From UBA2942 sp045127535 (GTDB taxonomy: Bacteria; Bacillota; Clostridia; Lachnospirales; Lachnospiraceae): a stretch of 25,388 nt of DNA. The position numbers were made by a program, and so were the translations under genes. The notes beneath the pieces were generated by a model. The model was not told the origin of the DNA, did not search any database, and saw only the letters and a list, made by a program, of their open reading frames with translations. The stretch is from assembly GCA_045127535.1 (NCBI GenBank), contig JBGVQN010000023.1, positions 1 through 25,388 of the forward strand, in the 5' to 3' direction. Shown piece by piece: positions 22,884 through 25,388 of this stretch (the stretch's first letter is position 1; the number at the start of each line of letters is the position of its first letter).

Positions 22884-23831
22884 ATGACTGAAAGTTTTTT
22901 ATTGTCTGTGCAGGTGGTATTTCCCCTCTGTATCCTGCTGGTAGTGGGATATGTAATGAAGCGGTGGCTGCATCTGTCCCAGATGACTACAAAGCAGTTA
23001 AATCAAATGGTATTTAAAGTATTTCTGCCTCTGCTGCTGTTTAAAAATATTTATACTTCCGATTCAAGTGCGGATTTTGATGTTCGGGTGCTGATATATG
23101 CCATTTGTGCTATATTGGCAATGTATACAGTACTCTGCCTGCTGATTCCCAAAATTGAGCCGGATCATAAGAAATGTTCTGTTATGATTCAGGGAATTTA
23201 CCGTTCTAATTATGTATTATACGGCATCCCCATTACAGAAGCAATCTTTGGTGCAGATAGTCTGGGAATGGCTTCTATCACAGCAGCTGTAGTCATTCCT
23301 CTTATCAATGTATTGGCTGTACTTCTTTTTGAAATGTTCCGTGATAAGCAGATGAACTGGGGCAACACGATAAAAGGAGTGCTGAAAAATCCCTTGGTAT
23401 TATCATCTGCAACCGGAGTCATCTTTCTGATATGCCGTATTCCCCTGCCAGAACTGGCCATGGATTCGATCAGTACATTAGGCTCCATTACAACACCCCT
23501 GGCATTGATCGCTCTTGGGGCAGAGTTTCACTTCACCAGCTTAAAACGCTACCGCAGACAGCTGACCACAGTGATAATTGGAAAACTGATCATTGTTCCA
23601 GTATTGTTTCTATCCCTGGCAGCAGCACTGGGCTTTCGGGGGGTACATCTGGTGGTGTTAATGGCCCTGTTCGCTTCCCCAACAGCAGTTGCTTCCTATA
23701 CCATGGCAAGTACCATGGGCGGCGACGAAGAACTGGCAGGCCAGATATTGGTCCTGACAACAGTCTTTTCTGTAGTGACTATATTCTGCTATACGTTTCT
23801 ATTGAATAGTATGGGAATGATTTTTGTCTGA
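22884..23831 (+). CDS. AEC-family transporter
   Basis: 315-aa membrane protein of the auxin efflux carrier family, which in bacteria includes malate/malonate permeases and other organic-acid carriers. About ten hydrophobic segments in two halves are visible. Typical family stretches are LNQMVFKVFLPLLLFKNIY (about 38-57), MIQGIYRSNYVLYGIPI near 100, and the C-terminal MALFASPTAVASYTMASTMGGDEELAGQ (about 255-283), which holds the conserved SPTAV and GGDEELA parts. AAAAGGAGCTGTT precedes the ATG. It lies 15 bp after the arginase-fold gene, so it is cotranscribed and probably moves a related solute. The substrate is not readable from sequence. No terminator is seen before the convergent ybaK. Confidence 0.88.
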   Translation: MTESFLLSVQVVFPLCILLVVGYVMKRWLHLSQMTTKQLNQMVFKVFLPLLLFKNIYTSDSSADFDVRVLIYAICAILAMYTVLCLLIPKIEPDHKKCSVMIQGIYRSNYVLYGIPITEAIFGADSLGMASITAAVVIPLINVLAVLLFEMFRDKQMNWGNTIKGVLKNPLVLSSATGVIFLICRIPLPELAMDSISTLGSITTPLALIALGAEFHFTSLKRYRRQLTTVIIGKLIIVPVLFLSLAAALGFRGVHLVVLMALFASPTAVASYTMASTMGGDEELAGQILVLTTVFSVVTIFCYTFLLNSMGMIFV

Positions 23832-23874
23832 GCCTTTTTCTGTCGTCCAGATTTCCGTATCCCCCGGTGTCCAA

Positions 23875-24348
23875 TCACATTTGCACCAAATCTGCAAACT
23901 TTCCATCTACACAGTCTGCCAGCATTTCCGGGTTAATGATGATCTGGCATCCTCTGACCCCTGCACTGACGTAGATTTCATCAAACAGCTGTGCTGTTTC
24001 ATCAAACCAGGTAGGATATTTTTTCTTCATTCCAATGGGAGAACAGCCTCCCCGGATATACCCGGTGAGAGAAAGCAGATCCTTTACGGGAATCATTTCT
24101 ACCTTCTTGTCTTTGGTAAGACTTGCTATCTTTTTTAAATCCAGTTCCTCACAAACAGGGATACAGAAAACCATAATACCATTCTTTTCCCCTTTTGTGA
24201 CAAGGGTTTTAAATACCTGTTCCGGCGGCTGTCCCAATGTTGCGGCTACATGTTCTCCGGACAGATCGTTTTCATCTACGGGATATTCCTGGGTTCGGAA
24301 GGGGATCCTCTCCTTTTCCAGCATCCTCATGGCATTTGTCTTATTCAT
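23875..24348 (-). CDS. ybaK: Cys-tRNA(Pro)/Cys-tRNA(Cys) deacylase (YbaK/EbsC)
   Basis: 157 aa, YbaK/ProX-type editing domain that hydrolyses mischarged Cys-tRNA-Pro in trans. Recognised from the opening MNKTNAMRMLEKERIPFRTQEYP, the VFKTLVTKG segment with its conserved lysine (about 47), LTGYIRGGCSPIGMKKKYPTWFDE (about 94-117) and the C-terminal VSAGVRGCQIIINPEML. Its ATG shares one base with the upp stop (TAATG at 24346-24350) and it has no ribosome site of its own, so translation is coupled to upp. The length is normal. Confidence 0.92.
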   Translation of the reverse strand: MNKTNAMRMLEKERIPFRTQEYPVDENDLSGEHVAATLGQPPEQVFKTLVTKGEKNGIMVFCIPVCEELDLKKIASLTKDKKVEMIPVKDLLSLTGYIRGGCSPIGMKKKYPTWFDETAQLFDEIYVSAGVRGCQIIINPEMLADCVDGKFADLVQM

Positions 24349-24983
24349 TACTTTGTACCAAAAATGCGGTCACCCGCATCCCCCAATCCTGGACAGATGT
24401 AAGCATTTTCATTCAGACAACGATCCAGGCAGCCGCAGTACAGCTGGATATCCGGATGAGCCTCCATCAGCCTCTTTACACCTTCCGGTGCCGCAATGAT
24501 AGAAAGAAACTTAATGTCCCTTCCTCCACGCTTCTTGATAAAATCCACCGCTGCAGCAGCAGATCCCCCAGTTGCCAGCATGGGATCGCATACCACGATA
24601 GTGCGTTTGGAAATATTTTCCGGTAGTTTACAGTAATACTCATGGGGTTCATGGGTATCTTCATCCCGGTATAAACCAATATGACCCACCTTGGCAGAAG
24701 GCACCAGTGCCAGAATACCGCTGACCATGCCAAGTCCGGCCCGGAGAATAGGAACCACTGCCAGCTTTTTGCCTGCAATCATGGGTTGTGTGGTAGTCTC
24801 AATAGGTGTTTCGATCTCCACAAGCTCTGTAGGCAGATCCCGGAATGCTTCATAGCCCATAAGCATGGCGATCTCCTCTACCAGTGTGCGGAACTCATTG
24901 GTGCCTGTAGATTTATTGCGTAAAATAGAAATCTTGTGCTGAATTAATGGATGTTCTAATATAGTAAAATTCGGATAGTCCAT
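24348..24983 (-). CDS. upp: Uracil phosphoribosyltransferase
   Basis: 211 aa, cytoplasmic pyrimidine-salvage enzyme converting uracil and PRPP to UMP. The opening FTILEHPLIQHKISILRNKSTGTNEFR is typical. The active-site loops are VPILRAGLGM (about 77-86), the PRPP-binding loop VVCDPMLATGGSAAAAVDFIKKRG (about 129-152), and the uracil-binding C-terminus YICPGLGDAGDRIFGTK. The start is supported by ACAGGAGGTATTTAAA. The promoter TTGACG-17-TATGAT is at 25029-25057 on the minus strand. First gene of a two-gene unit with ybaK. Confidence 0.97.
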   Translation of the reverse strand: MDYPNFTILEHPLIQHKISILRNKSTGTNEFRTLVEEIAMLMGYEAFRDLPTELVEIETPIETTTQPMIAGKKLAVVPILRAGLGMVSGILALVPSAKVGHIGLYRDEDTHEPHEYYCKLPENISKRTIVVCDPMLATGGSAAAAVDFIKKRGGRDIKFLSIIAAPEGVKRLMEAHPDIQLYCGCLDRCLNENAYICPGLGDAGDRIFGTK

Positions 24984-25028
24984 TTTAAATACCTCCTGTC
25001 ATAAGTATTGTGCATATTGCTAAAGATA

Positions 25029-25057
25029 ATCATAATCCAAATGATGGAATTCGTCAA
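25029..25057 (-). promoter_or_regulatory. Promoter of upp-ybaK
   Basis: On the minus strand: TTGACG (25052-25057), 17-bp spacer, TATGAT (25029-25034), about 45 bp upstream of the upp ATG. Confidence 0.7.
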
Positions 25058-25063
25058 TTATTC

Positions 25064-25092
25064 TTGACAAGATTATCTGAAAGAATTAACAT
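25064..25092 (+). promoter_or_regulatory. Divergent promoter facing the transposase
   Basis: Perfect TTGACA (25064-25069), 17-bp spacer, TAACAT (25087-25092) on the plus strand. It is separated by only six bases from the upp -35 box. It may lie outside the insertion element. Confidence 0.45.
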
Positions 25093-25155
25093 AAGAGTAA
25101 CAAAATGCGGGAGGCTAGGGTAAAGTTTTTGTAGGAAAAATAAATAGACAAAAGA

Positions 25156-25224
25156 AGAAAGCACCAGCTTTGTGTTAAGATTGAGTTTGCAAAGACCAAA
25201 TCTACATAAAGGAAGGTGCTTTCT
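25156..25224 (+). promoter_or_regulatory. Leader hairpin ending at the transposase start codon
   Basis: AGAAAGCACC (25156-25165) is perfectly complementary to GGTGCTTTCT (25215-25224), which abuts the ATG at 25225 and overlaps the end of the AAGGAAGG ribosome site. Folding in mRNA would hide the translation start. Many insertion sequences limit translation from read-through transcripts in this way. Confidence 0.5.
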
Positions 25225-25388
25225 ATGATTAAAAGTATACAACAGTTTTGCCAGGATGGGGTAAAAAATTTAGAAAAAGTTATGGTGGATTATTCATCCG
25301 ATATGACAAAGATAGCCGAGATGGTTCAGGGAGTGACAAAAGGAGTGGTTGAACTGGGACTGTCTGTCATAGCTGAGGAATGGGAAAG
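25225..25388 (+). CDS. Partial transposase, UPF0236/ISLre2-like (N-terminus)
   Basis: The first 54 codons, open to the window end. The sequence begins MIKSIQQFCQDGVKNLEKVM and includes MTKIAEMVQGVTKGVVELGLSVIAEEWE, which resembles the N-terminal helical part of UPF0236 (ISLre2-type) transposases. AAAGGAAGG lies 8 bases upstream of the ATG. The catalytic region is beyond the window, so activity cannot be judged. The family call rests on remembered N-terminal similarity only. Confidence 0.6.
   Translation, partial: MIKSIQQFCQDGVKNLEKVMVDYSSDMTKIAEMVQGVTKGVVELGLSVIAEEWE

Larger units (their letters stand above)
25120..25388 (+). mobile_element. Insertion sequence, left part, cut by the window edge
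   Basis: Start of an insertion sequence carrying a UPF0236/ISLre2-like transposase gene. The exact left end cannot be fixed without the right end; it lies somewhere between about 25090 and 25150, and 25120 is only a placeholder. A 60-nt untranslated leader with a hairpin precedes the transposase. Confidence 0.45.

Noticed and set aside
1..25388. CRISPR array, tRNA or rRNA genes, prophage or toxin-antitoxin pair
   Set aside because: I saw no regularly spaced repeats, no cloverleaf with CCA-type end, no rRNA signature and no phage structural or antitoxin motif. The micro-ORF pair at 19746-19978 was considered as toxin-antitoxin, but neither peptide has a recognised antitoxin feature.

Overview
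The window looks like a chromosomal segment of a low-to-mid GC Gram-positive anaerobe, most likely a Lachnospiraceae gut bacterium (Blautia/Dorea-like; family level is an inference from gene content and protein style, genus is a guess). Supporting signs are a T-box leader on pheST, a tandem glycine riboswitch on a Na+/alanine-glycine symporter, an NfnAB-type flavin/iron-sulfur pair typical of anaerobic clostridia, strong AGGAGG ribosome binding sites, and many Rho-independent terminators. Almost all of it is core or ordinary accessory metabolism. I see no phage, CRISPR array, rRNA or tRNA.

Layout. 1-2420: topB (topoisomerase III) preceded by an intergenic sequence block that recurs between pheS and pheT. 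2488-4627 (minus): a 75-aa HPr-like protein that lacks the phosphorylatable His, then putP (Na+/proline symporter). 4968-6460: a lone left-handed beta-helix (GlmU-C-terminal-like) protein converging tail-to-tail with a YihY/BrkB membrane protein; their stop codons overlap. 6574-10884: promoter, T-box leader, pheS, a 220-bp palindromic MITE-like element, pheT. 11220-13949: nfnA, nfnB and a small Dabb-domain protein ending at a perfect bidirectional terminator. 14063-14941 (minus): a zinc-ribbon two-TM protein. 15174-15653: rlmH. 15809-17498: promoter, tandem glycine riboswitch and terminator, then an AGCS symporter. 17620-18831 (minus): a MalY/PatB-type C-S lyase. 18832-19329: debris from the same MITE-like family plus a truncated ORF tail. 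19330-20360: an unusual four-gene cluster of very small proteins (two paralogous two-helix membrane proteins enclosing two micro-ORFs that overlap by ATGA). 20521-21804: an aspartate-aminotransferase-like enzyme. 22056-23831: an arginase-fold protein coupled to an AEC transporter. 23875-24983 (minus): upp and ybaK, overlapping by one base. 25225-end: the first 54 codons of a UPF0236/ISLre2-like transposase whose start site can fold into a sequestering hairpin.

How it works together. Several units share an amino-acid theme: PutP (proline import), the glycine-sensing AGCS carrier, phenylalanine-sensing pheST, two PLP aminotransferase-fold enzymes and the arginase-fold/AEC pair. NfnAB would balance NADH, NADPH and ferredoxin pools in an anaerobe. 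The least explained parts are the small-membrane-protein cluster at 19.3-20.4 kb, which has Leu codon use unlike its neighbours and a palindrome around its -10 box, and the palindromic intergenic element found inside pheST and again beside that cluster.
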